A DNA stretch of 33,080 bases. Source: Pseudomonadota bacterium (GTDB lineage Bacteria > Bdellovibrionota_C > UBA2361 > SZUA-149). Below are positions 14,212 to 23,925 of the stretch, in pieces; positions within the stretch are counted from its first letter, which is position 1; every line of letters starts with the position of its first letter. The translations under genes and the position numbers were made by a program. Below the pieces are notes generated by a model. The model was given only the letters and a program-made list of their open reading frames with translations, was not told the DNA's origin and did not search any database. The DNA is taken from the NCBI GenBank assembly GCA_029555385.1, contig JAKPSH010000233.1:1-33080 (forward strand). The letters are read 5' to 3'.

Positions 14212-16974
14212 TCAGCGGTTTTTTCGCCGGGCTTTTTTTGCCTCACGGCTTTTCTTTCTTGCCGCATCACGCTTTGTTTTTGCACCGCCCGGCTGCTGCA
14301 CCGGACTGGGCGCATAATCACGGGCCGACAGTCCTTGCTTTGCCGCTTGCTCCCGCGCCTGGCGCCTGCGGCGTTCCCGGTTCAACCCGCCGCGATCTCC
14401 ATCTTCATCCCCATCGAGCACGCTCTCGTGCACCCCTTTGGCTGCCGCTTCACGCTGACGCTGTGCTTCTTTTTCCCGTTCTTCAATTTCACGGAGTTCC
14501 TCTTCGCTGGGCAGCTCGCAGTAGAAGATATTCTGCAGCAGCGAAGAATTGACTACCGCCATCATTGAATTAAAAAGCTCGAATCCTTCTTTCTGATATT
14601 CATACAACGGGTTTCGCTGCGCGTATCCACGAAGGCCAATACCTTCGCGCAAATGGTCCATATTGGTCAGATGTTCTTTCCAGAAATAGTCGATCATCTG
14701 CAAGTGAATAATGCGCTCCAGCTTGGCCATCCTTTCCGGCCCGAAGCGCCGCTTGCGCTCGGCGTAGTGCTCAAGCGCTCTTTCCTGGAGATGATCAAAT
14801 ATCTCCTGGGCGAACCCTTTCCCCGCCTTTTCCTGCCTTTCGATAAATTCATCAGCCGGCAGGTTCATCGCAAACTGGCGGTTTGCTTCCTGAAATATTC
14901 CAGCAATGTCCCAGTTAGCCGGCGGTTCCTTTTCATTGACCCTGGAGAGAACGATGTCTTCCACAACATCGCCGATTATTTGCGCTAACCGGTTTTCGGC
15001 ATCCTCACCATGAAAAATCTTTTCGCGAAGCGAGTAGATCACCTCGCGCTGCTTGTTCATTACGTTGTCGTATTCAAGCAGGTGTTTGCGGATATCGAAG
15101 TGGTGGCCTTCCACTTTCTTTTGCGCGTTCTCGATAGCGCGCGCGACCAGCGTGCCTTCAATAGCATCATCGTCGGTCATGCCAACACGCGACATAATTG
15201 CCTGCATCCTTTCGCCGCCGAAGCGCTTCATTAGATCATCTTCGAGTGAGACGTAGAACCGGGAAGTCCCCGGATCGCCTTGACGCCCGGAACGGCCGCG
15301 AAGCTGATTGTCAATACGCCGGCTCTCGTGGCGTTCTGTGCCCAAAATATGCAGCCCGCCGGCTTGAAGCACTTCCTGCTTTTCTTTGGCGCAGACCTCG
15401 CGGTAATGGGCTAGAGCTTCCACGTATTCCGGATTATTCAGATCCTTCTCTCCCGCTTCCGCCGCAGCCAGAGACTCCGGGTTTCCGCCAAGAAGAATAT
15501 CCGTTCCGCGGCCGGCCATATTAGTGGAAATAGTCACCGCGCCGAAACGCCCCGCCTGGGCAACGATTTCCGCTTCCCGCTCATGGTGCTTGGCGTTAAG
15601 CACATGATGGGGAATCCTCTTCTTGGAAAGCAGCTCACTGAGCACTTCTGACTTCTCGATGCTCGCCGTGCCGACCAAAATCGGCTGTCCTTTGGCATTA
15701 AGCTCTTCAATCTCCTGGATTACTGCGCGAAACTTGCCGCGCTCCGTCGAGTAGACCACGTCAGGATAGTCCTCGCGTATCATCGGCAAGTTTGTCGGCA
15801 CAACAATTACATCAAGATTGTAAATCTTCTTGAATTCCGCAGCTTCGGTATCCGCAGTACCGGTCATCCCCGCAAGCTTTTTGTACATCCGGAAATAGTT
15901 CTGAAAGGTAATTGTGCCCAGCGTTTGATTCTCGCGCTGAATCTTTACTCGCTCCTTCGCCTCAACTGCCTGATGCAAACCGTCGGACCAGCGGCGCCCG
16001 GCGAGCACACGTCCGGTGAACTCGTCAACAATCATCACCTGGCCATCACGCACCAGATAATCAACGTCGCGCTTCATGATCACATGCGCTTTTAATGCCT
16101 GGTTTACGTGGTGCACAATCTCGATGTGGCGGGGATCGTAGAGGTTATCCAGCTTGAGCAGCGCCTCGACGGAATGCACTCCGTCTTCGGTCAGCGTTAC
16201 CTGCTTGCTCTTCAGGTCCACCGTGTAATGTTCTTCCGGCTTCAAGCGCATCACTATTTCATTCGCCACCATATATGTATCCGTCGCCTTCTCGCTGGGC
16301 CCAGAAATAATCAGGGGCGTGCGGGCCTCGTCGACGAGAATGGAGTCGACCTCGTCAACGATGGCATAATGGTGTTCGCGCTGCACTTTCTCGTCGATTT
16401 CCCACTTCATGTTGTCACGCAGGTAATCGAAACCGAACTCATTGTTTTGGCCGTAGGTAATGTCCGAATTGTAAGCTTCTTGGCGTTCTTTCGAATCCAG
16501 ACCATTAAGAATCACGCCGACACTCATGCCGAGGAACTTAAAGATTTCCCCCATCCATTCCGCGTCACGGCGCGCCAAGTAATCGTTGACGGTAACGAGA
16601 TGCACTCCGCGGCCGGTTAGCGCGTTTAGATATAGCGGCAGGGTCGCAACGAGCGTTTTCCCCTCGCCTGTCTTCATTTCGGCGATCTTGCCTTCGTGCA
16701 GCACGACCCCGCCAAGAAGCTGCACATCGAAATGACGCATCTTCAAGGTGCGAATCGAAGCTTCCCTGACAACAGCAAATGCTTCGGGAAGCAAATCGTT
16801 GAGCAAAGCTCCCTGCCCCAATTTTTCGCGAAACTCCCCCGTTTTGGCGCGCAGCCGATCGTCGCTAAGTTTCTTGATCTCCGGCTCCAGTGAACCGATT
16901 TTTTGCACGAGCGGCCAAAGCCGCTTCAGCTCTCGCTGATTCTGCGAACCAAATAATTTCGTCAGGAAACCCAC
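14212..16974 (-). CDS. secA: Protein translocase ATPase SecA
   Basis: 920 residues. SecA drives post-translational export through SecYEG. It shows the DEAD-like motor with [17 protein letters not shown] (Walker A, near residue 100), [15 protein letters not shown] (Walker B region), the preprotein cross-linking domain, [38 protein letters not shown] and [17 protein letters not shown] chose the GTG at 16974 because it gives the conserved start VGFLTKLFG and is preceded by AGGGAG at good spacing; an in-frame upstream start at 17028 would overlap the preceding gene. The C-terminus ends in a basic Arg/Lys tail without the cysteine-rich zinc motif (CxCxSGK) found in many SecA proteins. The SPL-like gene ends 13 bp upstream. 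Confidence 0.97.
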   Translation of the reverse strand: MGFLTKLFGSQNQRELKRLWPLVQKIGSLEPEIKKLSDDRLRAKTGEFREKLGQGALLNDLLPEAFAVVREASIRTLKMRHFDVQLLGGVVLHEGKIAEMKTGEGKTLVATLPLYLNALTGRGVHLVTVNDYLARRDAEWMGEIFKFLGMSVGVILNGLDSKERQEAYNSDITYGQNNEFGFDYLRDNMKWEIDEKVQREHHYAIVDEVDSILVDEARTPLIISGPSEKATDTYMVANEIVMRLKPEEHYTVDLKSKQVTLTEDGVHSVEALLKLDNLYDPRHIEIVHHVNQALKAHVIMKRDVDYLVRDGQVMIVDEFTGRVLAGRRWSDGLHQAVEAKERVKIQRENQTLGTITFQNYFRMYKKLAGMTGTADTEAAEFKKIYNLDVIVVPTNLPMIREDYPDVVYSTERGKFRAVIQEIEELNAKGQPILVGTASIEKSEVLSELLSKKRIPHHVLNAKHHEREAEIVAQAGRFGAVTISTNMAGRGTDILLGGNPESLAAAEAGEKDLNNPEYVEALAHYREVCAKEKQEVLQAGGLHILGTERHESRRIDNQLRGRSGRQGDPGTSRFYVSLEDDLMKRFGGERMQAIMSRVGMTDDDAIEGTLVARAIENAQKKVEGHHFDIRKHLLEYDNVMNKQREVIYSLREKIFHGEDAENRLAQIIGDVVEDIVLSRVNEKEPPANWDIAGIFQEANRQFAMNLPADEFIERQEKAGKGFAQEIFDHLQERALEHYAERKRRFGPERMAKLERIIHLQMIDYFWKEHLTNMDHLREGIGLRGYAQRNPLYEYQKEGFELFNSMMAVVNSSLLQNIFYCELPSEEELREIEEREKEAQRQREAAAKGVHESVLDGDEDGDRGGLNRERRRRQAREQAAKQGLSARDYAPSPVQQPGGAKTKRDAARKKSREAKKARRKNR

Positions 16975-16987
16975 ATTCAACTCCCTG

Positions 16988-18103
16988 CTAGACCCGACAA
17001 CACGCGGAGCGTGAGAATATTTCCGCAAGCTCCGTTCCCGCTAGCGGCGGCCCACCCACAATGCTTCGCCACGCAGCGGGGCTTTCCATACACATATAGA
17101 CCGGCATACCGGCACGCACCGCATGCAGTTCTTTCCAAATAAAACGCAGCATCTCAAAACGCAGCGGCTGGAAAATCCTCAGCTTATTGTCCTTCGCCAG
17201 AAAATTTTCCACCAACGGCAGCCTGCTTTCAGGAAACCTCCGCAGCATAATCTCCTGCTGCTCCGGATGATATCTAAGCGGAGCAATACTGATCCAGGCA
17301 ATGTTTTCCGCATCAATCCGCGAGAAAATATAACGGATCGTAGCGCAGTACCCCTCCTTCCAGCCAGGATAGAAAACGAGAGGATCGAAGTGCAATCCCA
17401 CCCGGTACCCAGCCTCTGCTACCAGAGCGGCAGCGTTCATTCTCTGCTCTAGCGATGCCGTTAATGCCTCATCTTGCTCAACAACCTCGGGCGCATTTAC
17501 TGACCACGAAACCACAGTTTTTCCGCCATGTTCGTGCCTCAGCGTAAGGAGATTATCCACCTCGCAGTCTTTAGTTTTAAATTCCAGCACTGCATTAGGC
17601 AGACGGGCAAATAACGGGACAAGCTCCAGCGACAAATCTGTCAGATGATCAAAAACCAGACTATCGGTCAGCTCCCCCGTACAGATACGAAACCTGCGCC
17701 TGGGTTCTGCGCTTGTGCGCTGCTCAATCTCCTTAAGCATCTCCCCGGTGTTTGTAAATAGTTTGAGTGTCGGATTTCTGCGGAAGTAATGCTGGAGCGC
17801 GCAATAAGTGCAGTCCAACGGGCAGCCTTCCCCTGGGTTTACGACCCATAGATTACAGCAAACATGACCCAGCGTTCCCGGGCAGCCTTTCAGCCATTTG
17901 CCCCGGTAACGCTTGAGCATCAGCCACCGTTTGCCGAGAGAGATGTGCGAACTTTCTTCGCCAGCGCCGGCTCCAGAAGGCGCGCGCAGCGGATCGTCAT
18001 CCGAGTCCAAGTTGACAACTTCTACCGCGCCGAGCCGCGAAAGAACGCGCTGGGCAACCACATCTTCAGCGGCATCTCCCACCACAAAAACGCGCTCCGG
18101 CAT
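16988..18103 (-). CDS. Spore photoproduct lyase-family radical SAM protein
   Basis: 371 residues. The radical SAM cluster motif is C94-X3-C98-X2-C101 within [18 protein letters not shown] further cysteine, C141 in FRICTGE, sits where SPL enzymes have their hydrogen-donor cysteine before TSD..EHL; here the text is [15 protein letters not shown]. Later features [30 protein letters not shown] and [14 protein letters not shown] also track SPL. The family repairs UV-induced spore photoproduct in spore formers, but homologues in non-spore-formers are of uncertain substrate, so DNA lesion repair is inferred. The ATG at 18103 is preferred because AGGAG lies six bases upstream; a start at 18136 is also open. 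An extra CC pair (82-83) is notable. secA follows directly. Confidence 0.78.
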   Translation of the reverse strand: MPERVFVVGDAAEDVVAQRVLSRLGAVEVVNLDSDDDPLRAPSGAGAGEESSHISLGKRWLMLKRYRGKWLKGCPGTLGHVCCNLWVVNPGEGCPLDCTYCALQHYFRRNPTLKLFTNTGEMLKEIEQRTSAEPRRRFRICTGELTDSLVFDHLTDLSLELVPLFARLPNAVLEFKTKDCEVDNLLTLRHEHGGKTVVSWSVNAPEVVEQDEALTASLEQRMNAAALVAEAGYRVGLHFDPLVFYPGWKEGYCATIRYIFSRIDAENIAWISIAPLRYHPEQQEIMLRRFPESRLPLVENFLAKDNKLRIFQPLRFEMLRFIWKELHAVRAGMPVYMCMESPAAWRSIVGGPPLAGTELAEIFSRSACCRV

Positions 18104-18141
18104 TATTCGCTCCTGCCGGTTTTTTTCTCCCGCCACAGGCG

Positions 18142-18663
18142 CTATTCTCCTCGAAGAAGTTTGAACATCTCGCCGGCCGCCGGGTGCCGGGAAAGCAGCT
18201 TCAGTTTCTCCGCATAATCGGCAAACTCATTCAACGACCGGACCGATAACCTGACGGTGAGGGTGTCTCCTTCCAAGTCCTTGGGCGCTTCAACCCTAAG
18301 ACCAAATTGCCGGAGAAGTTCTTGCTGCGCCGCATTTATTTTGCATCTTACACTATTCATCTGCGGATAACGCAGAGCCTCAAGCTCAATACGCAGCGCT
18401 TTCTGTTTCTCCTTTCTGCTCAGTTTCTCATGGCGGACAACATCGTGGACAACGGGAAGCGCAAGAACCTCATGCAGTTTGCGCGCATCGCGCCGGCATA
18501 TTTCGTAGACGAGATCGAGCAAACCACGAAGAGTATTGGCGCTGGGGTTGATTGCTTCAATCAGCGCGCATACACTCCGGGAATCCTGCGCCTCCAGCCG
18601 CCTGAGGATGCTCAGCAAACTGCCGCCGACATGCTTCTCGGCAATATAATCTTCGATTTCCAT
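18142..18663 (-). CDS. Hypothetical protein upstream of the SPL-like gene
   Basis: 173 residues of unknown family. It is predicted mostly helical, with a charged middle (VVRHEKLSRKEKQKALRIE) and a two-strand element near residue 130 (DTLTVRLSVRSLNEFADY). There is no signal peptide, membrane segment or catalytic motif I recognise. The gene lies directly upstream of the SPL-like gene on the same strand, so a joint role with it, for example as an accessory subunit, is possible but unproven. The ribosome site (GCGAAGA) is weak. Confidence 0.65.
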   Translation of the reverse strand: MEIEDYIAEKHVGGSLLSILRRLEAQDSRSVCALIEAINPSANTLRGLLDLVYEICRRDARKLHEVLALPVVHDVVRHEKLSRKEKQKALRIELEALRYPQMNSVRCKINAAQQELLRQFGLRVEAPKDLEGDTLTVRLSVRSLNEFADYAEKLKLLSRHPAAGEMFKLLRGE

Positions 18664-18734
18664 TCTTCGCTGTGTTGGCCTTTTTTACTCTCGCTGTAAT
18701 GTCTCACAGCCCCCGGCTTTCCTCTCGGTGAGAG

Positions 18735-18763
18735 AAACCAGCCTTTTAACTGGCTGGTTTTTA
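18735..18763 (-). terminator. Intrinsic terminator-like hairpin after bioD
   Basis: AAACCAGCC (18735-18743) pairs perfectly with GGCTGGTTT (18752-18760): a 9-bp stem with an 8-base loop. It starts at the bioD stop. The minus-strand transcript would end in UUU then mixed bases, and the plus strand has five T. It separates the bio operon from the next gene downstream. Confidence 0.65.
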
Positions 18764-19540
18764 GCCTTTTAACCCGAAATACTCAATAACGCGCGCAGCC
18801 AGGGTTTGCGCCGCATCCCACTGCCGGTTGCCGCCAATCAAAACGCCTCCCGATTGCTCCGCATGACCAACGTAACACAGCTCGGTAATCCCGTAAGCTT
18901 CTGCCGCCCGGGAGAGCAATACACGATTCGTGGAAAGTGCCGTCGGCTCGCCCGTTTCGCGCTCTGCGCTGTCCGCATCCGCCGCGCCAGACATTTCATT
19001 CAATACGTACCCCATCGCTGGAATCTCCCGTTTACGCAGCACTTCAAACGTAAGCAGCGCATGATTAATTGCCCCAAGCCGTGAACCGACAACGACTAAG
19101 CACACAGCAGAAATATCCCGTGCCAGGTCGGCGTAAGTATATTGCGGCGTAATCGGCACGAGCAAACCTCCCGCTCCTTCAACAATCAGCAAATCGCAAT
19201 TTTCGCGCGCCGCGTGAATTGTCTGTTGAAGCAGCTTAATATCTATGACCGCTTGCTGCGCTTGCGCTGCCGCCGCGGGCGCCACGGGGGGCGCAAAGCG
19301 GTAAGGAGCAACTTGAGCAAGCGGCTGCTGCTTGCCCGATGCTGCCCAGAGTACCAGCCCATCCTTTCCGCTAAGCCGGCCCTGCGCATCCGTCTCGCAC
19401 CCCGTTTCCACCGGCTTTGACACATGGACCGTGCAACCGCATTTCATAACACCAGAACAAAGCAGTGCGGCAACCGTCGTTTTGCCCACTCCCGTGTCAG
19501 TTCCCGTGACAAACAACAGGCTGCCTAATTTTTCTGGCAC
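18761..19540 (-). CDS. bioD: Dethiobiotin synthetase
   Basis: 259 residues. BioD carboxylates 7,8-diaminopelargonic acid with ATP and CO2 to close the ureido ring of dethiobiotin, the penultimate step of biotin synthesis. The P-loop GTDTGVGKTT is at residues 13-22, KPVETG near 41, and VEGAGGLLVPI near 120 is the family's second conserved loop. NEM near 180 is in the nucleotide-base region. All are intact. The length is a little above the usual 220-240 because of an Ala/Gln-rich stretch near residue 90 and extra residues near 190. It follows bioA with a 2-bp gap and ends at a terminator-like hairpin. bioB and bioF are not in the window. Confidence 0.95.
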   Translation of the reverse strand: MPEKLGSLLFVTGTDTGVGKTTVAALLCSGVMKCGCTVHVSKPVETGCETDAQGRLSGKDGLVLWAASGKQQPLAQVAPYRFAPPVAPAAAAQAQQAVIDIKLLQQTIHAARENCDLLIVEGAGGLLVPITPQYTYADLARDISAVCLVVVGSRLGAINHALLTFEVLRKREIPAMGYVLNEMSGAADADSAERETGEPTALSTNRVLLSRAAEAYGITELCYVGHAEQSGGVLIGGNRQWDAAQTLAARVIEYFGLKG

Positions 19541-19542
19541 GA

Positions 19543-20934
19543 CTACTCTCCCAACGCTTCTGCAACAGCTTGCACTGCTATATTCACCAGACGGGATAAC
19601 TGTTCCTCATTCATGGCCAGCGCCGGCATGAGCACCATGACATTGCCCAGCGGACGGATAATTGCACCTTTGTTTCGCGCCGCAGCAACGATACGCGAAC
19701 CAGCGCGTTCATTGAGCGCGTAAGGAATCCATGTCCCAGGAGTCTTTGTCAGTTCGATACCTGCCATCAGCCCGAATGAACGCACTTCGAAAACATGGCT
19801 CAGGCAAGCCGCTTTCGCCCGCAACTCACGGGCAAAATGGGCGATGCGCTGCGGCAGCTTCTCCAGCACCCGATTCTTTGCGAAATAATCAAGGTTTGCC
19901 GCAGCCACCTTCGCCGCCAGCGGATTCCCGGAAAATGTTTGACCAAAGAAAAATGTCTTTCCTTTTTCCGGCTCGCCGAGAAATCCGCTAAAAATCTGTT
20001 CACTCGCACATGCAGCCGAAATCGGCAGATAGCCTGCGCTGAGACCTTTCCCGATAACCATGATATCAGGCTCAACGGACGCATGCTCGCAGGCAAACAT
20101 TTTTCCAGTCTTGCCGAAACCGGTCGCAACCTCATCAGCAATGAGCAACACATGGTGCTTGCGGCAGAGCCGGACGATCTCCTGCAAATACTCCAGCGGC
20201 TGCACCCATATCCCCGCTGCACCTTGCACAATGGGTTCAATAAAGAACGCCGCGATTTCATCCTGCTGCCCGGCAAGAAGTTGCTCTGCTTCAGCAAGGC
20301 TCTGCGACAACGCATCTTCGGCACAAAGTCCACGCTCATACCGCAGCACGTGGGGCGGATTCACTTTCAAGGACTGTACGACCACAGGCGAAAGGGCGCG
20401 ATGAAACGCGGGCAGATATCCTAAACCTACTGAACCCAGGGTATCGCCATGGTAGCCGCTAAAGAGCGAAACTAGCTTTGTTTTTCGCGACGCCGCACCG
20501 CCCTGCTTCTGCCACCATTCGATGCTCATGCGAATCGCAGCTTCAACCGCAGCCGAACCGCTGTCGGAATAAAACACCCGCTCAAGCGGCTTCGGCAGAA
20601 GCGGCACCAGGCGCTGCGTAAGCTCCAGCACCGGCACGTGACTTAAGCCGAGCAGTGTCGAATGACAGAGTGCATCAACCTGTTCGTGAAGCGCGGCGCG
20701 CAGCTCCGGCACGCCGTGACCGTGCACATTGCACCAAAGAGACGACACGCCATCGAGGTAACGCCTGCCGCAAATGTCGATGAGCTCCACTCCCTCGCCT
20801 CGTTCAATGATCAGCGGATCGGCGGCAAACCAGTCCTGCTGCTGGGTGAATGGATGCCACAAGTGTTTGAAGTCAATTTCCCGGAGTTCGCGGCAGCGGC
20901 TGCTATTTGAACTCGGCGCTTTGTTGTTTCTCAT
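19543..20934 (-). CDS. bioA: Adenosylmethionine-8-amino-7-oxononanoate aminotransferase
   Basis: 463 residues. This PLP enzyme converts KAPA to DAPA using S-adenosylmethionine as amino donor, supplying the substrate of BioD. KHLWHPFTQ (23-31) is the BioA-specific N-terminus that distinguishes it from other class III aminotransferases. DSGSAAVEAAIRM (124-136) and GYHGDTLGSVGLG (160-172) bind PLP phosphate; D267 in ADEVATGFGKTG and the Schiff-base lysine K296 in IGKGLSAGYLPIS complete the site. The start overlaps the 3' end of the coiled-coil gene by 32 bp. That overlap is unusual, and a slightly later start cannot be excluded, but no better ribosome site is seen. Confidence 0.95.
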   Translation of the reverse strand: MRNNKAPSSNSSRCRELREIDFKHLWHPFTQQQDWFAADPLIIERGEGVELIDICGRRYLDGVSSLWCNVHGHGVPELRAALHEQVDALCHSTLLGLSHVPVLELTQRLVPLLPKPLERVFYSDSGSAAVEAAIRMSIEWWQKQGGAASRKTKLVSLFSGYHGDTLGSVGLGYLPAFHRALSPVVVQSLKVNPPHVLRYERGLCAEDALSQSLAEAEQLLAGQQDEIAAFFIEPIVQGAAGIWVQPLEYLQEIVRLCRKHHVLLIADEVATGFGKTGKMFACEHASVEPDIMVIGKGLSAGYLPISAACASEQIFSGFLGEPEKGKTFFFGQTFSGNPLAAKVAAANLDYFAKNRVLEKLPQRIAHFARELRAKAACLSHVFEVRSFGLMAGIELTKTPGTWIPYALNERAGSRIVAAARNKGAIIRPLGNVMVLMPALAMNEEQLSRLVNIAVQAVAEALGE

Positions 20935-21574
20935 AGAGCTGCGCGTATTCTATATCAAGCGCATCGTAAGCTTTCTTCAGCGCCATATATTTGCCATTAA
21001 TCAGCGCAATCTGCTCCTCATAAAAAGTGCACTTTTTTTCAGTTGCTACCAGTTCATTTTTTGCCGAATTAAGCCGGGATACCGCAGCCGCGGAGCTGGC
21101 CAGCACCTCGAGCAGCATTTCGAGCTGTTCAAATGAACTTTCGAGCTCGGAGCGCAAAGCATCATTTTGCGCTTTGGCATCACGTTCCTGCGCCCGAAGC
21201 ATTTCCAGCTCCTTAATCGCGTCCATGTTGCTGACTTCAAGTTCGCGCTTGATTTCCTCAAGCTCACGAAGCCGGGTATCCACTGCTTCAAGTTCAGCTT
21301 CCGTAATCGTTAGGCGGCCCTTTTCTGCACGAATGCTCTCTTCCAAAGCGGCACTCTCACTGCGCACCCGCTCATGCTCTGTCTTATTAATCAGTCCCAA
21401 ACTAGCCGCAGCCAGGTCAGAGAGAATTTTTTTCTTGGTATCATATTCATGCTGAAGATTGGCGATGAGGTTCTGTCCGGTGTCGACCCCTGGCGCAAGT
21501 TTCGGACCTAAAAAGACGACGATCGCCGCGAAACAAACCAAATAAATAAGAATGGTTACCACCAAGTAAATCAT
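20903..21574 (-). CDS. Membrane-anchored coiled-coil protein
   Basis: 223 residues. One N-terminal membrane helix (about 3-22, YLVVTILIYLVCFAAIVVFL) is followed by a nearly continuous coiled coil from about residue 40 to the end, rich in E, L, A and K with heptad spacing (for example LEAVDTRLRELEEIKRELE). No enzymatic motif is present. Its ATG overlaps the stop of the VWA gene in a 4-bp ATGA (21571-21574), so it is translated with that membrane protein and may form a structural complex with it. The family is not recognised; coiled-coil composition makes similarity searches unreliable. Confidence 0.75.
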   Translation of the reverse strand: MIYLVVTILIYLVCFAAIVVFLGPKLAPGVDTGQNLIANLQHEYDTKKKILSDLAAASLGLINKTEHERVRSESAALEESIRAEKGRLTITEAELEAVDTRLRELEEIKRELEVSNMDAIKELEMLRAQERDAKAQNDALRSELESSFEQLEMLLEVLASSAAAVSRLNSAKNELVATEKKCTFYEEQIALINGKYMALKKAYDALDIEYAQLYEKQQSAEFK

Positions 21575-23922
21575 TCTTTTTCCCCATCTTCTGGCGGCCC
21601 ATTTTCAGCGGCGCTGCTTGGGCTTGCTTCACCCTGGGCCGCTTCATCTGCTGCGGCAGGCGAGGCGTCTCTATTTTCTATTTCATTCGCATCCGGCTCC
21701 GTTTGCGCTGCGGCTGCTCTGGAGGCGGACGTTTTTACCTTCTTGCTGGGCGATATCTGCTCAAATAAATCTGCTACTTCAGCAAATAAAGCCAGATCTT
21801 CATCCGTGGGCTGACGTAAAGTATCCGAAGCCTTCTGACAAATACTTTCGACCTGCTCGGCCAAGGCCTTTGGCATCACATACGGCTCGATTTTTTCCTC
21901 CCGCCGCGGCTGTTCTTGGTCAATCCCGCGGTAGAACCACCACGTGACAGATCCGGACCAGGCAAGTGCTACGAGCCATGAAATCAAGCCCCAGATCATT
22001 GCCCAGAAAGCTTGTTTTTCCTGGGGTGTCTTATCTTTCTCCTTCTCCACAGGCGATTGCGCAGCTTCCGGCGTTGGTACAACTACCGCGACTGTCCCCG
22101 CAGCAGTGAATTCCAACTTCTCACTAACCGCTGAAATCTTTTTTCTTTCTTCGTCTTCGCCCACAAGCCTGACGCTTAAAAAATATTCTCCGGCTGCTAA
22201 AGTTTCAACCGGAAGCCTGTACTTACGCTCCGCCACGAGGTACGGCGCAAGATCGATCGCCAAGATTTCCTGCTTTCCTTTCATCTGGGCAAGCATATGC
22301 AGTTCTGGCTTTTTCAAGGCAGCGGACCGGCTGCTTAACTCCGCGAATAATCCGCCGGGTGAATGCGTAAATTCATTCGGTGGTTCCTTAACGATGCTCA
22401 CCAAGCCGCTGGAAACATTATAAGGAATAATTTGCTGGCGGCTGAATGTCGGACCCGCAGCCGAAACTACAGCTTTATACTCTCCTTCGTGATCTGCCTT
22501 AATCGTCTGCGTATAGATATTGTCGCCCGCATGCTCGTCGCCGTCCTCTCCTTTGTCGTTCAGACTACCCTGAGCAACCAGTGTCCCGTTCGTGTTGTCA
22601 AAAATTTTGTAGCCGAAATAGATGATGCTTGACACTTGCTCAGGCGGCACAGCTTCTCCCTTGTCGATCAAGCGCGCCATAAATGCCATCCTGTCCCCAA
22701 TGCGCAGATTAACCGCCGGCCATCGGACCTGAAGCTGCAAATCGGAAAGCAGCGTGGCATAACCCTCCGGCTGTTCAACATCTCGAACCAGCCAGGGACC
22801 GGGCAGCGGGTTCTGCACAGTGATCACATCGAATAAATCACCGCGGTACCATTTCACGCTGACAGGAAATGATTCATTACTGAAGCGCTTTCCCTGCGGA
22901 TCAACAATCGCCACAGGTTGATTGGGTTTCTTGCGCGCAATAAAGAAAGTCGCTTCGCTTACCGAACCGTCAATTTCAAATGCTGCCCCGTCCAAGGCCA
23001 CGACTTGCGGCTTCTTCAGGCTCAAGAATAGATCGGAAAAGACCTTGTGCACCTCGTCGGCATTAGAAGCATACCAATGCAATCCGCCGGTGCGTTCCGC
23101 CATTTCCGCGAGCAAGTTACGATCCGCCTCGGGGCTTAGTGCCAGGCTAAACAGGCGCATTCCGAGATCGCGATAGCGGTCCAAATCAGTTTTCAACAAC
23201 TTCTTCGTCAATTCCTCTTTGGTTCCGGCGCTTGGGTGAGGATCCATCTGACCGTCGCTGAGCAGGATAACGCACCTGGTGCGATCGCTTTTTGGTTCGC
23301 CGCTCAGCAATTCAAAAGCTTTGACCACGGGATCGCGCAGATTTGTGAAATTGCCCTCTTCCCCGACACTGTCAATTTTCTTATCCAGTTGTGCCAGAAA
23401 ATCCGGCGAGACGCTGGTCAGCGGCTCCACTACCGCGGTTTCGCGATCAAACTGAACGATGGCCACCCGGTCGTTTTCGGCCAAGAAACGGAAGAAGAGC
23501 TTTGCACCTTGGTCGCGCAAGCGCAGCGGATCAGTGCGCTGCATACTGCGCGAAGCATCGAGAAGCAGCACCGCGTCAATGCCGCCCGATTTCTCGAGCG
23601 TTGCGCTGAAATCGTTGTGGCCGAAAGAGGTCTCCTTTCCAAGCACCGGCGGCTCTTCGCTTTTCTCTTCTTTCTCGAGGCGCGGAGCCGCCGCTTTCGT
23701 CTCAGCTTTCCCCTCTCCGTGCTGCGCAGGTTCAGCTTCCGGCGGCTTTCTTTTTAGACGTCTAGTCTTTGCTTGCGCATGGCTGGTTTCCTTTTTCTTT
23801 GGATCGGACGCCCATGCACGTTCAGCAAGTCCTGGGAAATCAGCCGCTGCGCAGAAAACAACACACAATACTGCAAGCAGCAGCATGAGCGTTCGCCAAT
23901 GATGTCGCGGGCAATTTATCAA
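21571..23922 (-). CDS. VWA-domain membrane protein with complete MIDAS
   Basis: 783 residues. A signal sequence (about 11-27) is followed by a charged linker. A von Willebrand A domain (about 115-300) has all metal-site residues: D122, S124, S126 in LLDASRSM, T193 in NFTNLRD and D223 in LLSDGQMD. Beta-rich repeats to about 600 resemble Ig-like or macroglobulin-type folds (ADHEGEYKAVVSAAG at about 470). A membrane segment lies near 645-672 (MIWGLISWLVALAWSGSVTWWFY). The acidic Ala/Glu tail of roughly 110 residues is probably cytoplasmic. The VWA part thus faces the periplasm and likely binds a protein ligand through a metal ion. It sits between a secreted cyclophilin and the coiled-coil gene. 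The partner is unknown. Confidence 0.8.
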   Translation of the reverse strand: MINCPRHHWRTLMLLLAVLCVVFCAAADFPGLAERAWASDPKKKETSHAQAKTRRLKRKPPEAEPAQHGEGKAETKAAAPRLEKEEKSEEPPVLGKETSFGHNDFSATLEKSGGIDAVLLLDASRSMQRTDPLRLRDQGAKLFFRFLAENDRVAIVQFDRETAVVEPLTSVSPDFLAQLDKKIDSVGEEGNFTNLRDPVVKAFELLSGEPKSDRTRCVILLSDGQMDPHPSAGTKEELTKKLLKTDLDRYRDLGMRLFSLALSPEADRNLLAEMAERTGGLHWYASNADEVHKVFSDLFLSLKKPQVVALDGAAFEIDGSVSEATFFIARKKPNQPVAIVDPQGKRFSNESFPVSVKWYRGDLFDVITVQNPLPGPWLVRDVEQPEGYATLLSDLQLQVRWPAVNLRIGDRMAFMARLIDKGEAVPPEQVSSIIYFGYKIFDNTNGTLVAQGSLNDKGEDGDEHAGDNIYTQTIKADHEGEYKAVVSAAGPTFSRQQIIPYNVSSGLVSIVKEPPNEFTHSPGGLFAELSSRSAALKKPELHMLAQMKGKQEILAIDLAPYLVAERKYRLPVETLAAGEYFLSVRLVGEDEERKKISAVSEKLEFTAAGTVAVVVPTPEAAQSPVEKEKDKTPQEKQAFWAMIWGLISWLVALAWSGSVTWWFYRGIDQEQPRREEKIEPYVMPKALAEQVESICQKASDTLRQPTDEDLALFAEVADLFEQISPSKKVKTSASRAAAAQTEPDANEIENRDASPAAADEAAQGEASPSSAAENGPPEDGEKE

Positions 23923-23925
23923 TGT

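Noticed and set aside
14203..14218. CCGCT/AGCGG hairpin overlapping the secA stop, considered as a terminator
   Set aside because: Only a 5-bp stem and no T-run on the minus strand after it.
16975..17028. Longer SecA start upstream of the GTG
   Set aside because: It would overlap the SPL-like gene and precede the conserved [15 protein letters not shown] is correctly placed for the GTG at 16974.
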